From an uncultured Tenacibaculum sp. (lineage in GTDB: Bacteria > Bacteroidota > Bacteroidia > Flavobacteriales > Flavobacteriaceae), in contig NZ_CANNBW010000010.1 in NCBI RefSeq assembly GCF_947502995.1, positions 62,001-126,000 of the forward strand: 64,000 nucleotides of DNA, in the 5' to 3' direction. The number at the start of each line of letters is the position of its first letter. The stretch's first letter is position 1. Shown here piece by piece: positions 8,790 through 18,087 of this stretch. A model generated the notes under the pieces. It was not told where the DNA came from. It saw nothing but the letters and a program-made list of their open reading frames with translations, and made no database searches. Both the position numbers and the translations under genes were made by a program.

Positions 8790-10007
8790 TTACCTGTTTT
8801 GATCAAAGTATCCAAGTCCAACACCAATTACTCTATCAAAAATACCACCAAAAGGTCTGTAGTAAATTATAGCATTGTAGACATTTTCTGTTTGAAAAAA
8901 AGATCCGTTAATTTCTGTAGGATCTACTTTCCCATTAGTGTCTACTGTGACATAAGTGTAGTTGTAAAACCCTTGTTTTAAAAGGATTTTTGCTTCATAA
9001 ATTTCTTCATCAGAATTATAGGTCATTTTATTTTCTCCTTCTAATTTAAAATCATTAAAAGCCCCATACACATAAACATCTTTATTATAAGGTTGGTATA
9101 CTTCTAGTGAAAAATGCATCATAGCATAATCGGCTTCTGAAGCTTCATCTTCAGCATCTAAAGTTCTGATAGTAAATTGTCCATTGATGTCTGGAAAATA
9201 TGTGTAAGGCCTATCGTTTCTTTCTATGTTAGGATACAGGTAATTATGGAAAAGATCTCTTCTTTCTGTTTTTATGATATTTACATTGGTGTTTCTAATA
9301 TATTTATTATCAAAATTGAAGTATTCATTTCCTCCCCAGAAATTTGTTTTTATAGTGTTGTTATATACAAGTTGATTGTTTCTTATAAACAAAGGAACTA
9401 AGTTAGTCACGGCTGTTTCCCATATGTTGTTTTGTAAAAGCTGAACTTTTATTTCTTGACTAGGATTATTAATGAATAAATTTTCATGGTTTACAATAAA
9501 TTGAACAGTTTGTTGGGTGTTTACTGTTTTTGTGTTTCTACTTCTAATGACATTTACACCTACAGTAGTTATGTCTTCATATAAAACAAATCTTCGTGTA
9601 AATACAACTTCATCGTAGTCATTTAAAATGGATAGTAAATAGTTGCCACTTTTGGTGATTGTAGTGTTTTGATTTGGTATAGTGAGTTTGTAATGAGTGT
9701 AGTTTTGTAGTGTGTTAAATGAGTTTGTAACATCTATAATGTAATTTTGATCGAAACCATTTATGTATTGATTAGACTGAAGATTGCTAGGTTTCCAGTC
9801 GTAAGTCATGTGTTGAATTTTGTACTGATATTCTTTGTTATCGGCTTCTAAGTCATCAAAAGATAATTCTAAAACAGAGCCTAATCTTGCGATTGGAGCT
9901 GGATTTTTATTTCCTCTTGGTTTTAGTTGGATGGTTTTAATTTCTTGAGCTTCTGTATTAAAAATGAATACTAAAAATAGATTTAAAAAAACAATGATTT
10001 TTTTCAT
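8790..10007 (-). CDS. Type IX secretion system plug protein (DUF5103)
   Basis: 405 residues from the ATG at 10007; the frame is open to 10043, but the internal start gives a clean signal peptide (MKKIIVFLNLFLVFIFNTEA) and leaves room for the promoter at 10059-10066. The body matches the DUF5103 family: YKIQHMTYDWKPSNLQSNQYINGF near 68-92, FTRRFVLYED, RRDLFHNYLYPNI, and a late immunoglobulin-like part with VYVYGAFNDF and YNYTYVTVD. In Flavobacterium johnsoniae this family includes the Plug subunit that seals the SprA translocon on the periplasmic side. It fits the several T9SS substrates in this window. It is transcribed divergently from nqrA. Confidence 0.85.
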   Translation of the reverse strand: MKKIIVFLNLFLVFIFNTEAQEIKTIQLKPRGNKNPAPIARLGSVLELSFDDLEADNKEYQYKIQHMTYDWKPSNLQSNQYINGFDQNYIIDVTNSFNTLQNYTHYKLTIPNQNTTITKSGNYLLSILNDYDEVVFTRRFVLYEDITTVGVNVIRSRNTKTVNTQQTVQFIVNHENLFINNPSQEIKVQLLQNNIWETAVTNLVPLFIRNNQLVYNNTIKTNFWGGNEYFNFDNKYIRNTNVNIIKTERRDLFHNYLYPNIERNDRPYTYFPDINGQFTIRTLDAEDEASEADYAMMHFSLEVYQPYNKDVYVYGAFNDFKLEGENKMTYNSDEEIYEAKILLKQGFYNYTYVTVDTNGKVDPTEINGSFFQTENVYNAIIYYRPFGGIFDRVIGVGLGYFDQNR

Positions 10008-10058
10008 GTTAACAAAAATATCAAAATGTAAGCCAAAGAACAATTGTTTTATTTAGAA

Positions 10059-10066
10059 CAAATATA
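10059..10066 (-). promoter_or_regulatory. Promoter -7 box for the T9SS plug gene (TATATTTG)
   Basis: Perfect TAnnTTTG match on the minus strand, 52 bases upstream of the chosen start at 10007. It helps reject the longer reading frame that starts at 10043. Confidence 0.55.
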
Positions 10067-10106
10067 AATAAGAGGGTGATTGTAAGATATACTCTTAATT
10101 CACTAC

Positions 10107-10134
10107 TTGGTCGATTATAAAATAATTAAATTTG
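10107..10134 (+). promoter_or_regulatory. nqr operon promoter (TTG-17-TAAATTTG)
   Basis: TTG at 10107-10109, 17 bases, then TAAATTTG at 10127-10134: a full Bacteroidetes-type promoter with correct spacing. Transcription would start near 10141, about 30 bases before the nqrA ATG at 10170, which rules out the upstream TTG at 10107 as a start codon. Confidence 0.7.
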
Positions 10135-10169
10135 CGTGTTTTTTAAGAAAATCAAATACATTAGTTACT

Positions 10170-11516
10170 ATGTCAAAAGACATCCGTATAAAAAAAGGGC
10201 TTGATATAAAGCTCGTTGGCGAAGCAAAGCAGGTAACTACCGAACTTCCATTAGGTAGTGTTTTTGCTGTAAAGCCAGATGATTTTCACGGCGTTATCCC
10301 TAAAATTTTAGCAAAAGAAGGAACAGAAGTAAAGGCAGGTGAGGCACTTTTTTACGATAAAAGTGACGAGCGTATTTTATTTCCTAGTCCTGTAAGTGGT
10401 AAAGTGACAGAGATTGTTCGTGGAGCTCGTAGAAAAGTTTTAGAGATAAAAATTACAACTAACGGAAGGCAAGATCATAAAGACTTTGGTAAGGTAGATG
10501 TAGATGCAATGTCTGGTGAAGAGATAAAAAATCACCTATTTGCTTCTGGATGCTGGCCTTTTATCAAGCAGCGTCCGTATGATGTTGTTGCTAATCCAAA
10601 TCAAGCACCAAAAGCAATCTTTGTATCAGGATATAACAGTGCGCCTTTAGCTGCAGATTACGATTATGTTTTAGAAGGTAAAGAAGCTGAATTAAATGCT
10701 GCTTTAACTGCATTAACAAAATTAACTGAAGGTAAAGTTCACGTTTCTGTTGGTTCTGCTAAATCACCTCTAGCATCAACTAAAGGAGTAGAGTTACATA
10801 ATGTTAAAGGACCACATCCAGTAGGAAATGTAAGTACTCAAATTGCACAAGTTAATCCAATTAACAAAGGCGAGGTTGTATGGGTGGTTACTCCACAAGA
10901 TTTAGTTGTAATAGGTGAGTTACTTTTAACAGGTAAGTTAAATGTTACAAGAAAAGTTGCATTAACTGGTTCTAAAATAAACGAACCTAAATATGTTTCT
11001 GTAATTGCTGGAGCACAAATTTCTGATGTAGTAAAAGGAAACTTAAATAACGATAACACAAGAGTTATTAGTGGTAACGTTTTATCTGGTTTAGAAGTAA
11101 GCGAAGATGGATTTTTAGGTTTTTATGATAACCAAGTTACTGCTATTCCTGAAGGAGACGACTATGAGTTCTTCGGTTGGAATAAACCAGTGTTTAATAA
11201 AATTTCTACTTCCAGAGCATTAACTTTTTCTTGGTTAACTCCTAAGAAAAAGTATGATTTAAATACTAATACTAACGGAGAACATAGAGCATTTGTAGTA
11301 ACAGGAGCTTATGAGGAAGTTTTTCCGTTAGATATCTATCCGATGCAATTATTAAAAGCTTGTATGTATAAAGATCTTGATGAAATGGAAGGTCTAGGAG
11401 CTTATGAAGTTGCGCCAGAAGATTTTGCTTTAACAGAGTTTATTTGTGTATCAAAACAACCACATCAAAAGATTATTCGTGAAGGATTAGATTTGATGAT
11501 GAAAGAATTAGGATAA
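10170..11516 (+). CDS. nqrA: Na+-translocating NADH:quinone reductase subunit A
   Basis: 448 residues from ATG 10170 (MSKDIRIKKGLDIKLVGEA). Peripheral cytoplasmic subunit of Na+-NQR, the respiratory pump that oxidises NADH, reduces quinone and exports sodium. Landmarks: KPDDFHGVIPKILAKEGTEVKAGEALFYDK near 38-66, the biotinyl-lipoyl-like barrel SPVSGKVTEIVRGARRKVLEI, and SGCWPFIKQRPYD. The frame extends upstream to 10107, but that stretch holds the promoter. First gene of nqrABCDEF; nqrB begins 4 bases after its stop. Confidence 0.96.
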   Translation: MSKDIRIKKGLDIKLVGEAKQVTTELPLGSVFAVKPDDFHGVIPKILAKEGTEVKAGEALFYDKSDERILFPSPVSGKVTEIVRGARRKVLEIKITTNGRQDHKDFGKVDVDAMSGEEIKNHLFASGCWPFIKQRPYDVVANPNQAPKAIFVSGYNSAPLAADYDYVLEGKEAELNAALTALTKLTEGKVHVSVGSAKSPLASTKGVELHNVKGPHPVGNVSTQIAQVNPINKGEVVWVVTPQDLVVIGELLLTGKLNVTRKVALTGSKINEPKYVSVIAGAQISDVVKGNLNNDNTRVISGNVLSGLEVSEDGFLGFYDNQVTAIPEGDDYEFFGWNKPVFNKISTSRALTFSWLTPKKKYDLNTNTNGEHRAFVVTGAYEEVFPLDIYPMQLLKACMYKDLDEMEGLGAYEVAPEDFALTEFICVSKQPHQKIIREGLDLMMKELG

Positions 11517-11520
11517 GATT

Positions 11521-12726
11521 ATGAGCTTAAAACAAAATTTACATAACTTAAAAGAAAAGTATAAAGGAAAAAAAATAGCGCCACTATTTAATGGTTTCCA
11601 TACTTTTTTATACTTGCCAAATGAGACTACTCATGGAGGAACTCACATTAAGGCAGCAGATGATTTAAAACGTACAATGAATACTGTAATCATGGCTTTA
11701 ATTCCATGTTTATTATTCGGTATGTTAAATGCAGGTTACCAACATCACTTAGCTACTGGTGAAGTAGAAAGAGTTACAGGTTTTTTTAGCGGTAACTTTT
11801 GGAGTTTATCAAACTTATGGATAGGAGCAATTAAAGTATTACCACTTGTAATAGTATCTTATGTTGTAGGTTTAGCAATAGAATTCGTTTTCTGTATCAT
11901 TAAAGGACACGAAATTGAAGAAGGTTATTTAGTAACAGGAATGTTAGTTCCGTTAATCGTACCAGTAGATTTACCATTGTGGATGCTTGCTGTAGCAGTT
12001 GCTTTTGGAGTTGTTATTGGTAAAGAAGTATTTGGAGGAACTGGAATGAATATTTTAAACCCAGCATTAACTATTCGTGCATTTTTATTCTTTGCATATC
12101 CAACTTGGATGTCTGGAGATAAAGTATGGGTTCACGATGCCGTAAACAGAGCAGGTAGTGCAGATGCTATTTCTGGTGAAACTATTTTAGGTAGTTATGC
12201 ACAAAATCAGGAAGCAGTATACTCAATGTTCGAGAAATTTTTCGGATTTATTCCTGGTTCTGTAGGAGAAACTTCTACATTCTTAATCTTATTAGGAGCT
12301 GCATTCTTAATCTTTACGAAGATTGGTAGTTGGAGAGTTATCGTTTCAACTTTTTTAGGAGCAGCAGTAATGGGATTAATCTTTAATGCAGTTGCAAGTA
12401 ATGGAATTATTGCAGATACAAGTAAGTTTTACGGGTTAATGAGTGCTTCTTGGTATGATCATTTAATGATTGGAGGTTTAGCATTTGGTGCTGTATATAT
12501 GGCAACAGATCCAGTAACGGCTTCACAAACTAATAAAGGAAAGTGGATTTATGGTTTCTTAATTGGATTTATTTCGATTATGATTCGTGTATTCAATCCA
12601 GCTTACCCAGAAGGAGTATTCTTAGCGATTTTATTAATGAACGTATTTGCTCCAACAATTGACCATTACGTAGTTCAAGGTAATGTGAAGAAGAGATTAA
12701 AACGTGCTAAAGTTAAAACTGCTTAA
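11521..12726 (+). CDS. nqrB: Na+-NQR subunit B
   Basis: 401 residues, integral membrane subunit with about ten hydrophobic segments. It carries covalently bound FMN on a threonine in the GETST motif (residues 249-253 here) and lies on the sodium path. Other landmarks: HGGTHIKAADDLKRTMNTV near 38-56, VTGMLVPLIVP, and GKEVFGGTGMNILNPAL near 167-183. Separated from nqrC by two bases. Confidence 0.97.
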   Translation: MSLKQNLHNLKEKYKGKKIAPLFNGFHTFLYLPNETTHGGTHIKAADDLKRTMNTVIMALIPCLLFGMLNAGYQHHLATGEVERVTGFFSGNFWSLSNLWIGAIKVLPLVIVSYVVGLAIEFVFCIIKGHEIEEGYLVTGMLVPLIVPVDLPLWMLAVAVAFGVVIGKEVFGGTGMNILNPALTIRAFLFFAYPTWMSGDKVWVHDAVNRAGSADAISGETILGSYAQNQEAVYSMFEKFFGFIPGSVGETSTFLILLGAAFLIFTKIGSWRVIVSTFLGAAVMGLIFNAVASNGIIADTSKFYGLMSASWYDHLMIGGLAFGAVYMATDPVTASQTNKGKWIYGFLIGFISIMIRVFNPAYPEGVFLAILLMNVFAPTIDHYVVQGNVKKRLKRAKVKTA

Positions 12727-12728
12727 TT

Positions 12729-13469
12729 ATGAGTAATAAGACAGATAGTAATTCATATACAGTACTATTCGCCATCGGAATGGTGTTAGTAGTAGGTGCG
12801 TTGTTAGCTTTTACAGCGTCATCGTTGCGTCCAATGATTGATGCTAATAAGAAAATAGAAAAACAACAAAACATCTTATACGCTATGGGTGTAAATGAAA
12901 ACGAAGGAACTAGCGTTACATTTATATCTAAAGATCAAGTAAAAGAGGTGTTTAAAAAACATATCGAGAAGCAGTTAGTTATTGAAGGAGATAAGATTTC
13001 TGAAGATAATGAAGCTTTTTTAATTGATGTTAAAAAAGAACAGGCTGCAGCTAAAGATGGTAAAGTAAGAAGATTACCATTATTTATAGGTTCTAAAGAT
13101 GGTAAAATGTCTTACATCGCTCCAATTAGAGGTAAAGGTCTTTGGGATGCAATTTGGGGATATGTTGCAATGGATAAAAATATGGTAGTTCAAGGAGTTT
13201 TCTTCGATCATAAAGGAGAAACGCCAGGTTTAGGAGCTAACATTAAGCAACGTTTCTTTATGGATGATTTTGCTGGTGAAGATTTAATGAGTAACGGTCA
13301 ATTCAAAGGAATTGCAGTTTCTAAATCTAATGCAGATCCTAAAAATGAAGATAAAACTGATAATGAGGTAGACGCAATTGCAGGTGCTACAATTACTGGT
13401 GACGGTGTTGCAGCAATGATCAAGTCTGAGTTGAAATTGTACGTGCCTTACTTTAAAACATTAAAATAA
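12729..13469 (+). CDS. nqrC: Na+-NQR subunit C
   Basis: 246 residues. One N-terminal membrane helix (YTVLFAIGMVLVVGALLAF) anchors a soluble FMN-binding domain on the outer side. The flavinylation motif is DAIAGATITGDGV near residues 216-228, where the Thr of GAT receives FMN; Ser is more common than Ala before GAT in NqrC. GLWDAIWGYVAMDKN and HKGETPGLGANI are further family motifs. The FMN is attached by ApbE, which is not in this window. nqrD begins one base after its stop codon. Confidence 0.96.
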   Translation: MSNKTDSNSYTVLFAIGMVLVVGALLAFTASSLRPMIDANKKIEKQQNILYAMGVNENEGTSVTFISKDQVKEVFKKHIEKQLVIEGDKISEDNEAFLIDVKKEQAAAKDGKVRRLPLFIGSKDGKMSYIAPIRGKGLWDAIWGYVAMDKNMVVQGVFFDHKGETPGLGANIKQRFFMDDFAGEDLMSNGQFKGIAVSKSNADPKNEDKTDNEVDAIAGATITGDGVAAMIKSELKLYVPYFKTLK

Positions 13470-13470
13470 T

Positions 13471-14115
13471 ATGGGACTTTTATCAAAGAAAGACGCAAAA
13501 CTAATCACTGATCCGTTAGCGGATAATAACCCGATTACAATTCAGGTATTAGGTATTTGTTCTGCTTTAGCAATTACAGCAGAATTACAAGCTTCAATAG
13601 TAATGTCTATTTCTGTATTATTTGTATTAGGAGTAGGTAACGTGGTAATCTCATTAATGAGAAATATTATTCCATCAAAAATTAGAATTATCGTACAGTT
13701 AATTGTAGTTGCTGCATTAGTAATTATAGTAGACCAAGTACTAAAAGCTTTTGCTTACGAGCTAAGTAAAACACTATCGGTATTCGTCGGGTTAATTATT
13801 ACAAACTGTATTATTATGGGGCGTTTCGAAGCATTTGCTTTAGGAAATGGACCATGGAGATCATTCTTAGATGGTATTGGAAATGCTTTAGGTTATGCAG
13901 TAATCTTAATTATTGTAGGATTCTTTAGAGAGTTGTTAGGTTCTGGAACTTTATTAGGATTTAAAGTTTTAGGAGATCCAATTGAAAAAACTGGTTTATA
14001 TGCTATCGGATATGAGAATAACGGATTTATGTTATTATCACCAATGGCTTTAATCGTAGTTGGAATCATTATTTGGGTACAACGTAGTAGAAATAAAGCA
14101 TTAATCGAAGATTAG
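13471..14115 (+). CDS. nqrD: Na+-NQR subunit D
   Basis: 214 residues with six hydrophobic segments. Landmarks: DPLADNNPITIQVLGICSAL at 17-36, where the Cys belongs to the intramembrane iron site shared with NqrE, then ITNCIIMGRFEAFALGNGPW near 109-128 and GFFRELLGSGTL. Membrane core of the sodium pump; 26 bases separate it from nqrE. Confidence 0.97.
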   Translation: MGLLSKKDAKLITDPLADNNPITIQVLGICSALAITAELQASIVMSISVLFVLGVGNVVISLMRNIIPSKIRIIVQLIVVAALVIIVDQVLKAFAYELSKTLSVFVGLIITNCIIMGRFEAFALGNGPWRSFLDGIGNALGYAVILIIVGFFRELLGSGTLLGFKVLGDPIEKTGLYAIGYENNGFMLLSPMALIVVGIIIWVQRSRNKALIED

Positions 14116-14141
14116 TCTAACACACATTAAAAGAAAAAATT

Positions 14142-14882
14142 ATGTTAGAGTACATAGAATTATTTTTTAAGTCGATATTTATAGATAACATGGTATTTGC
14201 TACGTTCTTAGGAATGTGTTCTTACTTAGCAGTATCTAAAAAAGTATCAACAGCTGTAGGTTTAGGAGCAGCAGTTATTTTCGTATTAGCTGTAACAGTT
14301 CCTGTAAACTGGTTATTAGATCAATATTTATTACAACCAGGAGCTTTATCTTGGTTAGGTGAAGAATATGCAGGTTATGATTTAAGTTTCTTATCATTCA
14401 TTATGTTTATCGCTACGATTGCTACTATGGTACAATTAGTAGAGATTATTGTTGAGAAATTTGCACCAGCATTATATAACTCTTTAGGTATTTTCTTACC
14501 ATTAATCGCTGTAAACTGTGCGATTTTAGGAGGTTCTCTGTTTATGCAGTCTCGTGAGATTCCAACTTTAGGATTATCTTTTGTTTACGGAATTGGTTCA
14601 GGAATCGGTTGGTTCTTGGCTATTTTAGCAATTGCTGCTATCCGTGAGAAAATCAGATATTCTCAAGTTCCAGGTCCATTAAGAGGATTAGGAATTACAT
14701 TTATCATCACTGGTTTAATGGCTATCGGATTCATGAGTTTCGGTGGAATGTTAACTGGTGGAGACGATGCGCCTAAGAAAGAAGGAGCTACTACTAAAGC
14801 AGAAGTGAAGGTAGAGGTTAAAGAGGATGTAGATAAGAAAGCTGAAAAATTAGCAAATAACACTAAAGAAATTACAAAGTAA
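14142..14882 (+). CDS. nqrE: Na+-NQR subunit E with a long charged C-terminal tail
   Basis: 246 residues. The first ~205 residues are the normal six-helix NqrE core: [22 protein letters not shown] near 13-34 with the Fe-site Cys, and [19 protein letters not shown], which holds the second one. The Vibrio protein has about 198 residues. Here a tail of some 40 residues rich in Lys, Glu, Ala and Asp follows (from [14 protein letters not shown] to the stop), predicted soluble. Its stop codon overlaps the nqrF start by one base (TAATG). Confidence 0.96.
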   Translation: MLEYIELFFKSIFIDNMVFATFLGMCSYLAVSKKVSTAVGLGAAVIFVLAVTVPVNWLLDQYLLQPGALSWLGEEYAGYDLSFLSFIMFIATIATMVQLVEIIVEKFAPALYNSLGIFLPLIAVNCAILGGSLFMQSREIPTLGLSFVYGIGSGIGWFLAILAIAAIREKIRYSQVPGPLRGLGITFIITGLMAIGFMSFGGMLTGGDDAPKKEGATTKAEVKVEVKEDVDKKAEKLANNTKEITK

Positions 14883-16198
14883 TGATGTTTTTAGAAGTAA
14901 GTACAGGAGGAACAGTTGCAATAACCGTAGTCGCTTTTTTAGCAGTTACTTTGTTATTGGTAGCACTGTTATTATTTGTAAAGCAAAAATTAGCACCGTC
15001 TGGTCCAGTTAAAATTACGATCAATGGTGAAAAAACTATCGAAGTACCATCAGGTGGAACGTTATTATCTACATTAGGTAATCAAAAGATTTTCTTACCA
15101 TCTGCATGTGGTGGTGGTGGTTCTTGTGTTCAATGTGAGTGTCACGTAAATTCTGGTGGAGGTGAAGCTTTACCAACAGAAACACCTCACTTTACAAGAA
15201 AAGAATTACAACACGGTATCCGTTTAGCTTGTCAGGTTAAAGTAAAACAAGATATGGATATCTCTATTCCAGAAGAAATTTTTGGAATTAAGAAATGGGA
15301 GGCTGTTGTTGTAAGAAATTATAACGTAGCAACTTTTATTAAAGAGTTTGTAGTTGAAATTCCAGAAGAAATGGACTACAAAGCAGGTGGATATATTCAG
15401 ATAGAAATACCTCAATGTGAAGTGAAATATGAAGGTATGGATATTACTGCTCACCCAGATGATCATCCAGGTGAACCAGATAAATTCAAAGCAGATTGGG
15501 ATAAATTTGGATTGTGGCCATTAGTAATGAAGAATGATGATACTGTAGAAAGAGCATATTCTATGGCTTCTTACCCAGCAGAAGGAAGAGAAATCATGTT
15601 AAATGTACGTATTGCAACTCCACCATGGGATAGAGCTAAAAATGCATGGATGGATGTAAATCCTGGAGTAGCATCTTCTTATATTTTTAACCAAAAACCA
15701 GGTGATAAAGTAACCATTTCAGGACCTTATGGAGAATTCTTTATTAATGATTCTGAAGCAGAAATGTTATATGTAGGTGGTGGAGCTGGAATGGCACCAA
15801 TGCGTTCTCACATTTATCATTTATTTAGAACTTTAAAAACTGGTAGAAAAGTAACATATTGGTATGGAGGTCGTTCTAAAGCAGAGTTATTCTATATCCA
15901 CTACTTTAGAGCATTAGAGAAAGATTTTCCAAACTTTAAATTTTATTTAGCGTTATCTGAACCTTTAGAGAAAGATAACTGGAAAGTTAAAACTGATATT
16001 AATGATGAATCAGGTGACGGTTTTGTTGGTTTTATTCACCAAGTTGTAATAGACCAATATTTATCGAAACATGATAGTCCTGAAGACTTAGAATTATATT
16101 TCTGTGGACCACCATTAATGAACAAAGCAGTACAAAAAATGGGTGAAGATTTTGGTCTTGACGACGAAAATATCCGTTTTGATGACTTTGGAGGATAA
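14882..16198 (+). CDS. nqrF: Na+-NQR subunit F, NADH-oxidising flavoprotein
   Basis: 438 residues. One N-terminal helix (residues 11-33), then a plant-type [2Fe-2S] domain with Cys76, Cys82 and Cys85 in SACGGGGSCVQCECHV and the fourth Cys in RLACQVK (117). A ferredoxin-reductase part follows, with the FAD motif RAYSMASYP, the NADH-binding GGGAGMAPMRSHI and the C-terminal CGPPLMNKA and FDDFGG. It feeds electrons from NADH into the pump. The start is an ATG-ATG pair at 14882; either could be used. Last gene of the operon, followed by a terminator. Confidence 0.97.
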   Translation: MMFLEVSTGGTVAITVVAFLAVTLLLVALLLFVKQKLAPSGPVKITINGEKTIEVPSGGTLLSTLGNQKIFLPSACGGGGSCVQCECHVNSGGGEALPTETPHFTRKELQHGIRLACQVKVKQDMDISIPEEIFGIKKWEAVVVRNYNVATFIKEFVVEIPEEMDYKAGGYIQIEIPQCEVKYEGMDITAHPDDHPGEPDKFKADWDKFGLWPLVMKNDDTVERAYSMASYPAEGREIMLNVRIATPPWDRAKNAWMDVNPGVASSYIFNQKPGDKVTISGPYGEFFINDSEAEMLYVGGGAGMAPMRSHIYHLFRTLKTGRKVTYWYGGRSKAELFYIHYFRALEKDFPNFKFYLALSEPLEKDNWKVKTDINDESGDGFVGFIHQVVIDQYLSKHDSPEDLELYFCGPPLMNKAVQKMGEDFGLDDENIRFDDFGG

Positions 16199-16217
16199 GA
16201 AAAAATCACATACAATA

Positions 16218-16250
16218 AAAAAACCAGCACGAATGCTGGTTTTTTTTTAT
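16218..16250 (+). terminator. nqr operon terminator, directly before the next start codon
   Basis: AAACCAGCA and TGCTGGTTT form a stem with loop CGAA, followed by a run of nine or ten T. The run ends about 10 bases before the ATG (16260) of the TPR-HTH regulator gene, so expression of that gene must involve read-through or a promoter inside the nqrF end. Confidence 0.9.
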
Positions 16251-16259
16251 ATTTAATTG

Positions 16260-17891
16260 ATGATTTTTAAAAGAACCTTGTCCCTAATTTTTTTTATAAG
16301 TGTTTTATCTAATGCCCAAAAGTTAGATTCAACCTATTTTAACTTCAAAAATCAAATAGATACAATTGTTGATTATAATGATAAAATGAAATCTATAATC
16401 GACAAAGCAGACAGTTTATCTGAAAAAGATAATGTTGCAGCTGAAGAATTTTATTTACATGCCGAAAGTATTTTAGATGAAGATGATTTAGTTAATAAGG
16501 CACATATTCTTAAAAAATTGGGATTAATCTATAGGAACAGAGGTGATTTTGATAAGGGAATGAAATATGGAATGGAATCTAAAAAGTTTTATTATGAACT
16601 TTTAGATACATTAAAAATGGCAGATGCTAATATTCATATTGGAGTTATACATAAAGCAGTTGGTGATTATAAGTCGTCTGTTGTTTCGTTTAATGAAGCT
16701 ATACGTTTAGCTTCTTTTAAAAACGATAGTATTATCATTGGAAGGTCATATAATATGTTGGGAGGATCGTATCGAGCTCTTAAAAAAATAGATTCTTCTT
16801 TTGCTTCATACCGTAAAGCTATAGCCATTTTTAAAGCTAAAAATGAAGAGAGAAAATTAAATGATGTCAACAGCAATATGGCTATTCTATATGGAATGCA
16901 AAAACAGTATGACAAAGCTTTAAAAATACATTTAAAGAGCCTAGAATTCCTGAAAAATACAGATGATAAATCTAATATCGTAATAGCATATTCTATAGTC
17001 GCTTCAGAATATTATATCTTAAAAGATTATGAAAAATCTCTAAAGTATACAGACTCTTCTATCGCATTGGCTAAACGTGAAAAGTTTAAGCAAAAACTTG
17101 TAGGAGCTTATAGAAGAAGAAGTCATATTTTTAGAAAAAAGAAAGATTTTAAAAAAGCATATGAAAATCATGTGCTTTATAAAAAGTATTCCGATTCTGT
17201 TTACACAGTAAAAAAGAGAAAAGAAATAAAAGAATTAGAACTTAAAAATGAGTTCGAGATAGAAAAAAAAGAATTAGAAACTGCTGCAAAAAGAAAAGAA
17301 TTGAAACTTAGGTTATATGTATTGCTAACAATATTGATTCTGTTTTTTACTATAATTATTGGTTTCTTATTATGGAGAGATTACAAAGCCAGAGCAAAAA
17401 GAATCAAAGATAAGTTTGAAAAAGAAAAGCTTAAAAAAGAAGTTTTAGCACAAAAGATTAAAGTGTCTGAATCTGAATTAAAAGGATTAATAGCAGATAA
17501 TACGATGCGATTAGAGTTTATTAAGCAATTATCTAAACAAATTAAGGAAGATAAAGATGTTTCTAATTCAGATAATGTAAAATCATATGCGAATAGCTTA
17601 TTGCTAAAATTACAAAGTCAAATAAGTACAGAAAATAAATTGTCTTCACTTCAAGATAAGATTAATGAAGTAAATCAAGGTTTCGACCAAATTATTATTA
17701 AAAAGTTTCCTGATTTAACAAAAACAGAGCGAGAAGTTTGCTCTTTTTTACGCTTAAATTTGTCAATTAAAGAAATTGCTTCAATAAGAAATGCTAGTAT
17801 TGACTCAATTAAAGCATTAAGATATAGAATCCGAAAGAAAATGGAAGTGCCTAAAAATCAAGAGTTAGAGCGTTTTATTCAGAGTTTGTAA
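16260..17891 (+). CDS. Membrane-anchored TPR regulator with C-terminal LuxR-like HTH (paralogue A)
   Basis: 543 residues from ATG 16260; a TTG one codon earlier is also possible. Order of parts: signal peptide (LSLIFFISVLSNAQ), five or six tetratricopeptide repeats over about residues 60-310 (for example YRNRGDFDKGMKYGMESKKF), one membrane helix (YVLLTILILFFTIIIGFLLW, about 352-371), a highly charged coiled coil, and a C-terminal helix-turn-helix (LTKTEREVCSFLRLNLSIKE onward). This layout puts the TPR sensor in the periplasm and the DNA-binding part in the cytoplasm, like other flavobacterial TPR-HTH proteins. There is no receiver or kinase domain. It is a tandem paralogue of the next gene. 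The start codon follows a terminator T-run by about 10 bases. Confidence 0.85.
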   Translation: MIFKRTLSLIFFISVLSNAQKLDSTYFNFKNQIDTIVDYNDKMKSIIDKADSLSEKDNVAAEEFYLHAESILDEDDLVNKAHILKKLGLIYRNRGDFDKGMKYGMESKKFYYELLDTLKMADANIHIGVIHKAVGDYKSSVVSFNEAIRLASFKNDSIIIGRSYNMLGGSYRALKKIDSSFASYRKAIAIFKAKNEERKLNDVNSNMAILYGMQKQYDKALKIHLKSLEFLKNTDDKSNIVIAYSIVASEYYILKDYEKSLKYTDSSIALAKREKFKQKLVGAYRRRSHIFRKKKDFKKAYENHVLYKKYSDSVYTVKKRKEIKELELKNEFEIEKKELETAAKRKELKLRLYVLLTILILFFTIIIGFLLWRDYKARAKRIKDKFEKEKLKKEVLAQKIKVSESELKGLIADNTMRLEFIKQLSKQIKEDKDVSNSDNVKSYANSLLLKLQSQISTENKLSSLQDKINEVNQGFDQIIIKKFPDLTKTEREVCSFLRLNLSIKEIASIRNASIDSIKALRYRIRKKMEVPKNQELERFIQSL

Positions 17892-17898
17892 GTGCTTT

Positions 17899-17914
17899 GT
17901 CACTTTTTGTCACC
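17899..17914 (+). promoter_or_regulatory. Candidate operator: TGTCAC direct repeat (copy 1)
   Basis: TGTCAC-N4-TGTCAC (10-bp period, one helical turn) begins 7 bases after the stop of paralogue A. It ends 31 bases before a TACATTTG box. The same repeat is found after paralogue B with nearly the same spacing (32), which points to an activator site. Confidence 0.55.
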
Positions 17915-17923
17915 ATGTATTTT

Positions 17924-17953
17924 TTTGTTATTTACACACTTCTTATACATTTG
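17924..17953 (+). promoter_or_regulatory. Promoter of the first small RNA-like element (TTTG-18-TACATTTG)
   Basis: TTTG at 17924-17927, 18 bases, and TACATTTG at 17946-17953 match the Bacteroidetes -33/-7 consensus. The start of transcription would be near 17960, upstream of the conserved hairpins. Confidence 0.65.
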
Positions 17954-17959
17954 CCATAT

Positions 17960-18075
17960 AAATAGTTTTAAAAACTACAGGGTAATTTCCCTATTTTAAT
18001 AATCCCTAATTTAATTTGATTTAAATTGCCCAAATTAGTAGTATGCACCAGCAATTTTATTGCTGGTTTTTTTTT
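17960..18075 (+). ncRNA. Candidate structured small RNA or leader, copy 1
   Basis: About 115 nt from the predicted start to the end of the T-run. Parts: hairpin AGTTTT/AAAACT (17964-17976), hairpin AGGG/CCCT (17979-17992), a conserved 27-nt core (17993-18019) identical to the copy at 19826-19852, a hairpin TAATTTA/TAAATTG formed from the end of the core and the bases after it, and a terminator ACCAGCAAT/ATTGCTGGT (18047-18067) with nine T. There is no convincing reading frame. The T-run ends 12 bases before the ATG of paralogue B, so it could be a separate small RNA or an attenuating leader of that gene. I cannot match it to a named RNA family. Confidence 0.6.
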
Positions 18076-18087
18076 GAAATTTGTTAG

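Noticed and set aside
17893..18087. Gene conversion as the source of the matching intergenic elements
   Set aside because: The matches are broken by compensated hairpin changes and unrelated filler sequence, and the flanking coding regions differ at synonymous sites; old duplication under selection fits better.
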